From: an uncultured Bacteroidales bacterium
GTDB taxonomy: Bacteria; Bacteroidota; Bacteroidia; Bacteroidales; Paludibacteraceae
Direction of reading: 5' to 3'
Length of the DNA stretch: 48,284 nucleotides
Assembly (NCBI GenBank): GCA_900319995.1
Contig: ONQO01000005.1
Location: 1-48,284 of the forward strand
Part shown: piece after piece, positions 15,866-26,600 of the stretch
Layout: every line of letters starts with the position of its first letter
How positions within the stretch are numbered: the first letter of the stretch is position 1
Translations under genes and position numbers: made by a program
Notes under the pieces: generated by a model
Database searches by the model: none
Seen by the model: the letters and a program-made list of their open reading frames with translations, nothing else
Told to the model about the DNA's origin: nothing

Positions 15866-16711
15866 ATGAAAAAGAGTATAAATAATATCATTCTTTCCGG
15901 CGAACGCCCATTGTATGCTTCCCGTGACTTGTTTTTGGAACGGGTTACGATAGGCGAAGGGGAATCCGGACTCAAGGAATCACGGCACATTGTGGCGGTT
16001 GAATGTGATTTTCAGGGAAAATATGTTATCTGGGAGTGTGAGGATGTGGAATGCAGGCATTGTCATTTTGCAGACTCTGACCGTGCCCCGCTGTGGTACA
16101 ACCGCAATATACGTCTTTCGGATTGTCTCATCGATGCACCGAAAGCCTTTAGGGAGGTAGATGCACTGACTTTGGAACGCATCACCATGACCGACGGAGA
16201 AGAGACGTTCTGGTACTGCCGCAGCGGACAAATATCCGATCTCAAAATAGAGCAGGGAACCTATGCTTTCATGCATGCCAAAGATCTGCGTATCAGCCAT
16301 TTGCGGCTGATAGGAAAGTACACTTTCCAATATGCTCGAAATATCGAAATCCACAATGCCGTAATGGATACAAAAGATGCGTTCTGGAATAGCGTGGATT
16401 GTGTGATATACGACTCGGAAATCAAAAGCGAGTATCTGGGTTGGTATGCTGAAAATCTGCGACTTGTGCGCTGTCATCTTTCCGGTACACAGCCTCTTTG
16501 TTATTGCAAAAACCTTGTTCTGGAGGATTGCTCTTTTGATTCGGATGCAGATAGGGCATTTGAGAAATCTTCTGTCCAAGCTACTATCCGTGGTGGAATC
16601 ACCTCTATCGTCAAACCCCTATCGGGATACATCCGCTGTGATGCTTGCAGCGAGATTATCCAAGACGAAATTCAAAGTTCTTCTGGTGCTTTTAAGATAG
16701 AAATTGGCTGA
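15866..16711 (+). CDS. DUF3737 family protein, copy B (full length)
   Basis: The 281-residue paralogue of copy A (3162-3938) has the same strand repeats from LSGERPLYASRDL to DRAFEKSSV. It adds the C-terminal part PLSGYIRCDACSEIIQDEI that copy A lacks. Family members as I recall them end in a like way (…SG.I.A..I.EII.D), so copy B is probably complete. Codon use is AT-richer and like that of the core genes near it. It lies 9 nt after pdxB and is likely cotranscribed. Function is unknown; the fold is a predicted beta-helix, and no signal peptide is present, so it should be cytoplasmic. Confidence 0.85.
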   Translation: MKKSINNIILSGERPLYASRDLFLERVTIGEGESGLKESRHIVAVECDFQGKYVIWECEDVECRHCHFADSDRAPLWYNRNIRLSDCLIDAPKAFREVDALTLERITMTDGEETFWYCRSGQISDLKIEQGTYAFMHAKDLRISHLRLIGKYTFQYARNIEIHNAVMDTKDAFWNSVDCVIYDSEIKSEYLGWYAENLRLVRCHLSGTQPLCYCKNLVLEDCSFDSDADRAFEKSSVQATIRGGITSIVKPLSGYIRCDACSEIIQDEIQSSSGAFKIEIG

Positions 16712-16777
16712 TTTTGTGTAGTTTTGCTATATTTATCTTGCAAAAACAACTTTTTTTACATTTTTCTTGCCTGATAT

Positions 16778-16808
16778 TTTGTCTGTTTAATTTTTTTTTG
16801 TAACTTTG
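16778..16808 (+). promoter_or_regulatory. Bacteroidota-type promoter for the ORF6N gene
   Basis: A -33 TTTG (16778-16781), a 19-nt spacer and a -7 TAACTTTG (16801-16808) fit the consensus. The start codon is 82 nt downstream. The rest of the 178-nt gap is AT-rich with a short T-run. Confidence 0.75.
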
Positions 16809-16889
16809 CACGCTCTTTGTGCAAAGGTAATTAGTTATTATACTCATAACACATAGAATATTATAAGGGAAAAGCCCCATAAATACAGC

Positions 16890-17547
16890 ATGCGTGAGAT
16901 GGTCAAATATGAGCAAATAAAGGATAAAATCATCGTCCTTCGTGGTGAGCCGGTATTGTTGGATGCCGACGTGGCTTCGTTGTATGGTGTAGAGACCAAA
17001 CGTGTAAATGAGGCGGTAAAAAAGAATCCGGACAAGTTCCCAAACGGATACTTGTTTAAGTTAGATAAACATGAAACAGCCGAGTTGATGTCAAAATTAT
17101 TGATGTCAAGTTTGCAAGCCGTTGAAAATGAAGAAGATGTAGACTTGCGGTCGAAAAAAGCGACCGCTACTCTGCAATCAGCAGATAATGAGCGAGTTAG
17201 TGCTTTTGTTACTGCACATAGGAATCAAAATACGCCTACGGCCTTTACTGAGCGCGGACTCTATATGTTGGCAACGATTTTTGAAAAGTCCGCGTGCAAC
17301 ACAGACAATTTTGGCGATTATTGACACGTTTGTGCAAATACGGGAATTGGCTCGTACGATGCAAGCTGTAACGGCGACGGAGGATGAGAAAGAGAAGAAG
17401 AGCCTGTTGCAGAAGAGCGGAGAATTGATAGGAGATGTAATCGGTGCGCAATTGGATACCACCTGCACAGAGACGGAGATTGAACTGAATTTTGCGGTAG
17501 TTAAAATCCGTCACAAAGTCATCCGCGGCAATAAGGATGGAAAATAA
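16890..17547 (+). pseudogene. ORF6N/KilA-N domain protein, frameshifted
   Basis: The first frame (16890-17324) encodes an ORF6N DNA-binding domain: IIVLRGEPVLLDADVASLYGVETKRVNEAVKKNPDKFP and, further on, TPTAFTERGLYMLATI. At 17277-17283 the sequence has five T residues (ATTTTTGAAAAG). After this run the expected continuation LKSPRATQTILAIIDTFVQIREL lies in the other frame, through to a stop at 17547. Removing one T restores an uninterrupted protein of about 218 residues. So this is a +1-nt frameshift in a T-run: a decayed gene, a slippage-switched gene or a sequencing error. ORF6N proteins are phage-type regulators. The C-terminal helix-rich half looks intact, so the event is recent. Confidence 0.8.
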
Positions 17548-17606
17548 TCGTTCGAATGAAGTGAGATAAGTAAAAATCGTTTGAGTGAAACGAAATAAGA
17601 AAAAAA
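17548..17606. repeat. Two imperfect ~29-nt units before the giant gene
   Basis: AATCGTTCGAATGAAGTGAG and AATCGTTTGAGTGAAACGAA begin two imperfect copies in tandem, followed by an A-run that leads into the start at 17607. No good -33/-7 promoter is visible here, so the giant gene may be read from the ORF6N promoter or from an atypical one. Confidence 0.5.
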
Positions 17607-20600
17607 ATGATACAAAAAGATATGGAAACAAAAATTTTACAATCAATGAAAAAATTAATTAGTCGCGGGAGCGGGGAAAACCTAAACCTCTTCCGCTATG
17701 CGGCGGAGTTGGGTAGCGGTCGGGGTGTCGTTACGGTGACGTTAGCCACAGCAACCGATGAGCATCCGATGAGCATCCGATCAGCATCCGATGGAAGCAG
17801 GTGGAATACCCGTGTATGGAAGTACGCGGCTGTATTGCTGTGCTTGCTGACGATTGGCATCGGTAATGCGTGGGCAAATTCTCATAGCACACACTATGGC
17901 AAGGCGGTGCTAAACAATGCTACCGGTAATGGTACGGTGTACCTTTCTACGGCATCGGGAAGTAATTCTGGTCAAACTGGAACGACCGGTACTGCTGGCG
18001 CGGCAGGAAGTACTTCGTATATTACTTGGAACTGCGGAGGCTCTTCGGGAAGCGATTCGAAAACGTATTATGCTCGCGGAACAGGTAATGATGGATACTA
18101 TTTTGCTGGTTGGGCAACATCTTCAACGGCAACGTCTTACACAGCATCTACTACCGGATGGTCGCCAACGAAGGCAAGTTCTACTTCGTCCGGTTCTCCC
18201 ACCACGAGTACGATTTACGGTTTCTTCAAGCCTGTGACGGTAACGGCAGCACCAAGTAATGTGAATATCAACGCTACGGATCCGTCGGCTACGTACAATG
18301 ATGCTGCCGGAACGGTAGTATCTTTCACAACTGCCAATTCTAATAAGATAGGCGACTTCACTACTGCCGAAAGCGGAGATGCTCGTTGGGTGATTTCTGC
18401 ATGGACGCGCGCCAGTGCTTCCAGTGCTACGTTTAACTACAAGTTTGTCGGTAATGGTTCGTATGGTACAACCAACCGTACGTTCACAAAGACGGTAACA
18501 CTCACGTCCAAAGGTGACGCAAATAGTACCAAAACTTGTACCTTGACGGCGAAATACCCGAATCCGAAAGTGGTGGCTTGTGATGCAGAAGCAACCGACT
18601 TGACTATTTATCCGACGTTCAAAGCTGCGGATGCAACGCAAGCGGCTGTAGAGAAAACGGCTGTGTTTGATGTGGTCTATGCGGATAACGGGAATAACTT
18701 CTCGGCTGCATTCAGCGGTGCAACCGGTGGCGGTACTTGGACTGTGACAGATATCACTGTTGACCAAGCCAACCAGAAAGCAACGGTAACTTATACCTTT
18801 AATGGTAATAAAGCGGTTGGTACGCATACTGCGGTTTTGACCTTGACTGCCAATAATTGCCAGGGCTGGGATGATACGAGTGCAGCAGGAGGCGCATCGG
18901 CAACTGTTACTCTGACGGCAGAAAACACGCAAGAGGCTACCAATGATGCGAGCGTAACAACCACAGCTAACGTGACGACGGAATACGCTACTTTTGCTGC
19001 CGCTCTCGCAGCTGCAAATGCCACTTCTGGTGCTACGCTGACGCTGTTGCGCAATGTAGATCTGGGAACCATCACGGCTACCAACAATATCAACAAGGCA
19101 ATGACTATTGACCTGAATGGTAAGGAGCTCCGTGCAGCAGTGAATGCAACTTCGGTGGGTATCTTGAATGTGAACGCAGCTGTGGCTGTCACAATCAAGG
19201 ACTCGAAGACAGGTGGTAAAATTATCAACGAGATTGCCCGCAATGCCGAAATTCGCACCATTACGGTAACGAAAGGTACGCTAACTTTGGAGAGTGGAAC
19301 AATTACTGTACACAATACCGGTCAGTATGCTTCGGCCGCCAATGCCGATTTGGGAGTTACTGCGTATGCATCTTGTCAGTGCCGTACTATTCATCAGGCA
19401 GCCGGTACGACGGTAAATATTACCGGTGGTCGCGTAGAAGCGTACGGAACTCGATCGGTATATGGTATCTTGCAGGCAAGTAGTGCTGCAACGAATAATG
19501 CCGGTACAACCGTGCTTAATGTTTCGGGCGGTGAGATTTATGCTGAAGGTCCGTATAGTATTATGGGTATCTATGCATATGGTAAGGTGAATTTCTCGGG
19601 AGGAACCATTAATGCACACGTAAATACCAATATGATTGATGCACGTTATGCAGCGGATAATGCCAATAACTTGTATAATGGATACGGATATGGTATTTAT
19701 GCAAACGTTTCCTCCAATGCCACAGCTTCCAGTTGCTATTATGCCACAGTTGAGATGACCGGTGGTACGATTAACGTAACGAATGACAGATCATACAGTG
19801 TCGATCGTCGTAATTATGGAATACTTTTCAATGCTGGTTCTACCGTAGTTGCATCTGGAAAAACGGGAGCAGATGGTACACTGACACAAAAAGCATCCGC
19901 AACGGGTTCTATTGATGGAGGAGAAATTAATGTGACCAGCGGAACGCAATATAGTTTCGGTGTATATGTTTTAGGTGATTACAACTCATACAATAATACG
20001 CATCATACGGTCCAGATTAAGAATTGTAAGATAACCTCTAAGGCATATGTTTATGCATATGGTGTTGCAGCATGGTCTGGTTTTAACGGAACTAATAACG
20101 GTTGTTACGCCGGTGATGTAGAGTTAACGAATTGCGACGTATACGCCGAGTCGCTCAATACCTCTACAGCTGCCGCTGTGTGGGTGACTGCTACGGGCGG
20201 CACTCTCTTTAAGGATGATTCCAATGCTACTAAGAGTCGCTGTTATGGCGAGTATGCAGTAGCCGGTAAGGCAGTCATCAATAGTGGTAAATATGAGGCG
20301 AAGACGAAGACAACATCCGCTTATGCGGTTGGTACGTCAAGTCGTTATAAAACGACCTATGACTCGGAAACGACGGTGGCAACAAATCGTAAACCTGGAG
20401 GTAATGCAGAGGCTTATCCTACGCTGATCATTCATGGCGGAATTTTTAAAGCAACCTCTACTACCACTACCGCGCGTGGTGTATCTAACGGTGGCTATTG
20501 TACGATAGATGGTGGTACGTTTGAGGCTTTTGCTACCACCACTACTGCCCATGGTTTGTATTGCTTGACCGGAAAAATTACAGCCAGTGGTGTAACTATT

Positions 20601-23600
20601 ACTGCCAGCGCCACAGGAACAGCATACGGTGCTCTTGCGGATGTGGGTATTCCTACGGGTAATACTGCGCAAACAGGTTTTGCGTATGCAGGTGAAATAG
20701 AACTTAATAACTGTGACATTACGGCTACTACGCGTACAAGTACGGAAGCTCGCGGTGTATTTGCGAACGCAACGAATAAAATGCACACATGGGCTACTTT
20801 CCATTCCGATAGTGCAAGCGGGAAATGGGCGGCCGCCACAACAGCAGAGTATTATCGTCAGGTGTTCCCATGTACGATTGAGGGACGTGATAGCGTAGGT
20901 ATAGCGATTGCGGGTAAAGCAACAATCAACGGATGTGATATTAAGGTTACGGCAGGAACGACTACCGCATACGGTGTTTATTCGACGGCTACTTCCGTTC
21001 CTGCTTCGGCAGACTCCGTGGCTTCGCCGGTTGTGGATATCAAGAATACCAAGTTTACCGTTAAGACAGATGCATCAACAGGAACAACTACTGCGTATGG
21101 AGTCTATGCCGGTGGTCCGACAACAATTGACGGATGTGACTTCACTGTATTGCCAAAGACAACCACCGCGTATGGTGTATATGCGTACGATAAGAAAACT
21201 ACTATTACTAATACGAAGTTTGATGTAAAAGGAACCAATACCGTATATGGTCTGTATGCCAATGCGGCTATTGGTTCTACTACCGGTTGGGATTATCACG
21301 GTGAGTTTGAATTAGGTGAAGGCAACGACATGACGGTAGCTGCAACAGCTGGTAATACATCTCATGTATTGACCTTGATTGCAGCAAAGAGGAATGTAGC
21401 CAGTGGACGATTTGCTGGCGATTATGCCAATGCTGCATCTGCACTTATAACCGGCGGTAAGTACAAAGCAACGGCTACCGGAACCACTTCTTATGTGCTT
21501 AACCTGTCGGCTCAGCAGGTACAAGGTAGTGCAGTTTCTCAACCGTCTTGTATCATTGAAGGCGGTAAGTTCTGGGCAAAGGCAGACGGCGGTACGACGG
21601 GTATTTGCACGACCAACGGCGTAGCGGGCAGTATCCTCTTTAAGGGTGGAGTATATAATGTGAATACCACGCTTTCGAAGCATATCCCGGAAGGATACGA
21701 GGAAGTGCCGTTAGCAAGTGATCGTCCGGAATATTCAGAAGGCTATCGCTACGAGGTGGACGAGGCCGGTATGCACGGTATTGATGTTTGCCAGATTGGT
21801 TCTACCAAATATAAATCGCTGGAGGAGGCATTGCAGGTTGTTACTTCCGGTCAGGTAATCTACATGATTGCCAACTATACGATGACTACACCGGGTGATT
21901 ATGTGCTTCCGGCGAATACCACCTTGCTGATTCCTTATAAAACAGGTTCCGGTAAGGGTGCTACAACAGCTATTGGTAATTCGGCAGAAACAACTACTTC
22001 TGCAACTACTCCTTCCTTATTCCGCAAACTGACTTTTGGAAATGGAGTTAATCTGATTTGCTACGGAACAATTGAAACCAGTGCACAGCAAAAAGCCAAC
22101 GGACAGTATGGCGCTAACGTGGGTATGCCTTCCGGCGCGTATGGACAGATCCAATTGGACGAAGGTTCGCATATCAGTATGGAAAGCGGTTCCCGTTTGA
22201 ACTGCTGGGGATATATTACCGGTAAAGGAACCATCAATGTGAAGAATAATGCAACCGTATTGGAAGGATTCCAGTTGGGTGACTGGTGCGGTGGTACGAA
22301 TGCAACTACTTTAACGGGTAGTTCCAATAAGGGCAAAGCATTCCCGATCACCCATTATTTCTACCAAAGCATCGAATGTCCGATTACCTATCGACCAGGT
22401 GCAAAAGCATTAGGATCTACCCACGTAAATATGTCCTTCGTGGGAACAGTTGGTCAGGATGCTGTACCATTGGTGGGTACTTCCGACGCGATGTTTATCA
22501 TGGATAACGTGAATGCGAGCGAGGATACCTGGGTAATGAAAGACTACGATGAGACAACCGACTATTGCTATTGGACGATCAATAGTGGTGCTTCTGTAGG
22601 AAACCTGATAGTTGACATCCCGAATGCTATGTCTGTAAACTCGGCGGATTATATATTGCCAATTTGTTCGAACATGGCAATGGTACTTAATTACGGCGAA
22701 GGTTCTATCGGACAGCATGCTGTTTTTACACCGGGGTCAAAACTGATTATCAATAAGGAAGGTACTCTGGTTTTGAATAATGTGAATGTAAGTGTATTAG
22801 ACCTTACTGAATATACCGGAGCTACGATCTACCGTGCTTCATATTCTCCGACATGGGGTACCACCAATCCTCGCAGCACAAGCGTGGTGGATGCAGAAGT
22901 GTTTGTGCATGGTAAAGTAGATTTGAGAGGCAATGGCGGTTTATATACTTCAGCGAGTGGAGCCAATATCCATTCAACGAATTCGGATGCAGGTCAAGTG
23001 TTATATACCACGGCTGCACAAGGCGATAAGACGACATACTATTTGAAAAATGCCGCAAAATCTGCTACTGCCGTTACGGTGAATGCTGCAAAATTGCGTA
23101 ATGAAGATAATACCTATTCATCAACTGGAGGTACTGCTGCGGGTGATGTTTGGGTGTATGTGAATAGCAAATGGACCAAAAAGACGAAAGAAGGTTGCTT
23201 TAGTGTAGAGACAACAGATAAAAAACACTATTTTATTCAGCCTTCTGATATTGTAGAAGTGAACTATCCGGCACAAAGTAACCACACCTATACTTCTGTG
23301 ACAGGAGGTCGTGTGTTTGTGTGGGATGAAGATTGCTATTGGTGGGAGGTAGAAACAACTCCGACACCGGAGGGTTACTATAAAGCTACCACTCCGAACC
23401 ACAATGGCAAGTACAACTATTATTACTATGATAGTTCTGCCGCATGCTGGAAGATCAAGACAATAACCGTTACTTGGAATATCAATGGTTCGAATACCAA
23501 TTATTCCGTAGGTTATGGTACAAAACCTGAGTGGTTAGGTGCTACACCTACCAAGAGTTCCTCTTCGTCCGATTATGTATGGAGATGGGATGGTTGGACC

Positions 23601-26600
23601 AAGGGCAGCGATGCAACCGTTATTGCGAACAACGACCTGCCGATTGTAACGGAGAACACCACCTTTACGGCGCACTTCTATGAGAAGTACTACGAGTATA
23701 ATGTTACGTTCAAGAACTCGGATGGTACTATCCTTGATTCGCGTAACTGGAGAGCCGGTACAACGCCTTCGTATGAAGGGACACCGACTAAGAATCCGAC
23801 GGTTGATTATACATACGAGTTTAATACGTCCAACCCGTGGACACCGGCAATTACAACGGTAAGCGGCTCAGCTACTTATACTGCGAACTACAAGAGCATC
23901 CCGCGCAAGTACACGATCACGTTCCTTAATTATGATATGTCTCTGTTAGGAACGGCAGAGGTGGTATATAACAATACACCGTCGAATGCGACTTATCTGG
24001 CTGCGGTGGCTCCGAAGACGGAAGACCCGTACAAGCCGGACAATAGTGCGTTCTCGTTTGAGTTTGCTGGCTGGAGACTCCAAGGTGCAAGCAGTAACGG
24101 CTTTGCGCAAGTCAAGGGAGACCAAACTTATGTTGCGCAGTTCAATCAGACAACCAAGAAATATAAGATTTCGTTTGTGGATGATGATGGTGAGACGGTA
24201 CTCCACTATCTGCAGTTGGAATACGGTCAAACCCCGTCTTATACTTGGGCTAATCCGAGCAAGCAGGATGCAGAATGGACCTATTCGTTCACAGGATGGA
24301 CACCTGCAACCTTCTCCGAAGTGCAAGGCCCGCAGACATACGTCGCTAATTACAACAAGACTAAACGCAAATATGACATCACTTGGGTAGATGGCAACGG
24401 TGCGACCTTGAAGACCGATCAAGTGGCTTATGGTTCTACTCCGTCATATAGCGGTGCTACGCCGACGAAGAATCCTACTGATGCAAATAGTTTCGTATTC
24501 AACAATACATGGTCGCCTGCAATTGTTGCTGTAGTTGGCGAGGCTACTTATACTGCTCAGTTTGATGCAACAGAGCGTAAGTATAGAGTGACTTGGGATG
24601 CTGCAACGAATGGCGGTACTTGTGCAACGGAATATTCCGACTTCTCATACAATGCTGCAATTGGTACGTTGCCCGAAGCAAGCAAGGAAGGCCATACGTT
24701 CAATGGTTGGTTTACTTCTGCTACCAGTGGTACGCAGATTACAACTGCAACCAAAGTAACAACCGATGTTACCTACCATGCTCAGTTTACGATCAACAAG
24801 TACACCTTCTCAATAGGTGTAACGCCAGCCGGTTATGGTAGTGTGAATGTTGCATCCATACCGAATATCCCGCATGGTACTGCAGTGACTCAGAGTGGCA
24901 ATACGTTTACCGTAAACGGCACTACCGTTACGGCAACTCCGACGACCGCAGATGCGCAATATACTTACAAGTTCGACCATTGGAACAATGTGCCGGCTAC
25001 GGTAACAGACAATGTGACGAACATCGAAGCAGTATTTACACGTTCGACCAATACCTATACGGTTAAATGGAAGAACGGCGATGTTACGCTTGAGACGGAT
25101 GAGAATGTGGCGTATGGTGTGACACCTCACTTTGATGGTGAGACTCCGACGAAGGCTGCAGATGCACAATACACTTATACGTTCAGTGGCTGGTCGCCTG
25201 CAATCAGCAGTGTAGAGGATGATGTCACCTATACGGCTCAGTTCGGTAGCACGGTGAACAAGTATGACATCACATGGGTTGACGGAAATGGTGCGACACT
25301 GAAGACCGAGCAGGTTGAGTATGGTCAGACTCCGTCATACACAGGTGAAACTCCGACCAAGACTGCAACGGCTCAGTACACATACACGTTCAATAACACG
25401 TGGTTGCCTGCGATTGTTGCTGTAACGGGTGCTGCCACCTATACCGCTCAGTTCGGTAGTACGGTGAACCAATACGATCTGACAGTTCTGGCGAATAATG
25501 ATACATACGGTACGGTAACAGGAGGCGGTAAGTATGATTACAACTCGGTTCGTACTATTACCGCTACTCCGAAGTCCGGTTTCAAGTTTGTGAAGTGGAA
25601 TGATGATAACACGAATGCTTCGCGTGAAGTGACCGTTACGGCAGATGTGACTTATACGGCTACGTTTGACGTAGATGTTGCAACCTACACCGTTAAGCAT
25701 TGGCAGCAGAATATAACGGACAACAACTATACCGAATATGAAAGTGAGACGTTGTCAGGTACTATCGGCGAAACTACTAATGCGGTAGCTAAAAGCTACA
25801 CCGGCTTCACGGCACAGCAGCCTATCTCGCAACAAACGATTGCTTTGGAGAATACGGTAGTTAATATCTATTATAATCGCGAGACTCACACCATTAAGTG
25901 GATTGTGAAACTGAGTGGCGAAATCGTTGACAGCAAAGAAGAAACGTTAAGATACGGTGCTACGCCTTCGTTTGGTCCTGATCCGACCAGAGAGCAGGAT
26001 GAGCAGTGGGTGTATTCCTTCTCCGGTTGGTCACCGACTATCGATGTGGTTACGGTGGATCAGACTTATGAGGGTTCGTTCAATGCCACCGCGCGCAAAT
26101 ACGATGTGACATGGAATAACACGGATGGAACACTCATTGCGAAGGAAGAAAACTATTATACTTATGGTGCTCAACCGAATTTCAAGGGAAGCACTCCTAC
26201 GTATTCGGATGAAACAGGTCAGATATATGTTTTCCGTGGTTGGAAGTATGAGCGTACTGGTGCCGAATATGCAAAAGATGACATTCTTCCTGAATTGGCA
26301 GGAAATGAAACGTATACAGCCGTTTATGACATTCAAAGCATCTTGGATGTTCCGGGAGAAGAAACCATTTCTGTTAATACAACCGTTGATGTAACAACCG
26401 TCCACGTAGTCGGAAAATTGAATGTGGTTTCAGGTACGCTGCTTACAACAGGCGACCTGATTCTGGAAGGCTCTGAATCCGCATCCGGTGAGGTAATCGG
26501 AGAAGTGACGGCAACGAACGCCTATTTCGATCTCTCGCATGCAGGTGGCTTTAAGGCAAAGACTTGGTATGCCGTGGCAGTGCCTTGGCAAGTGAGCGTT

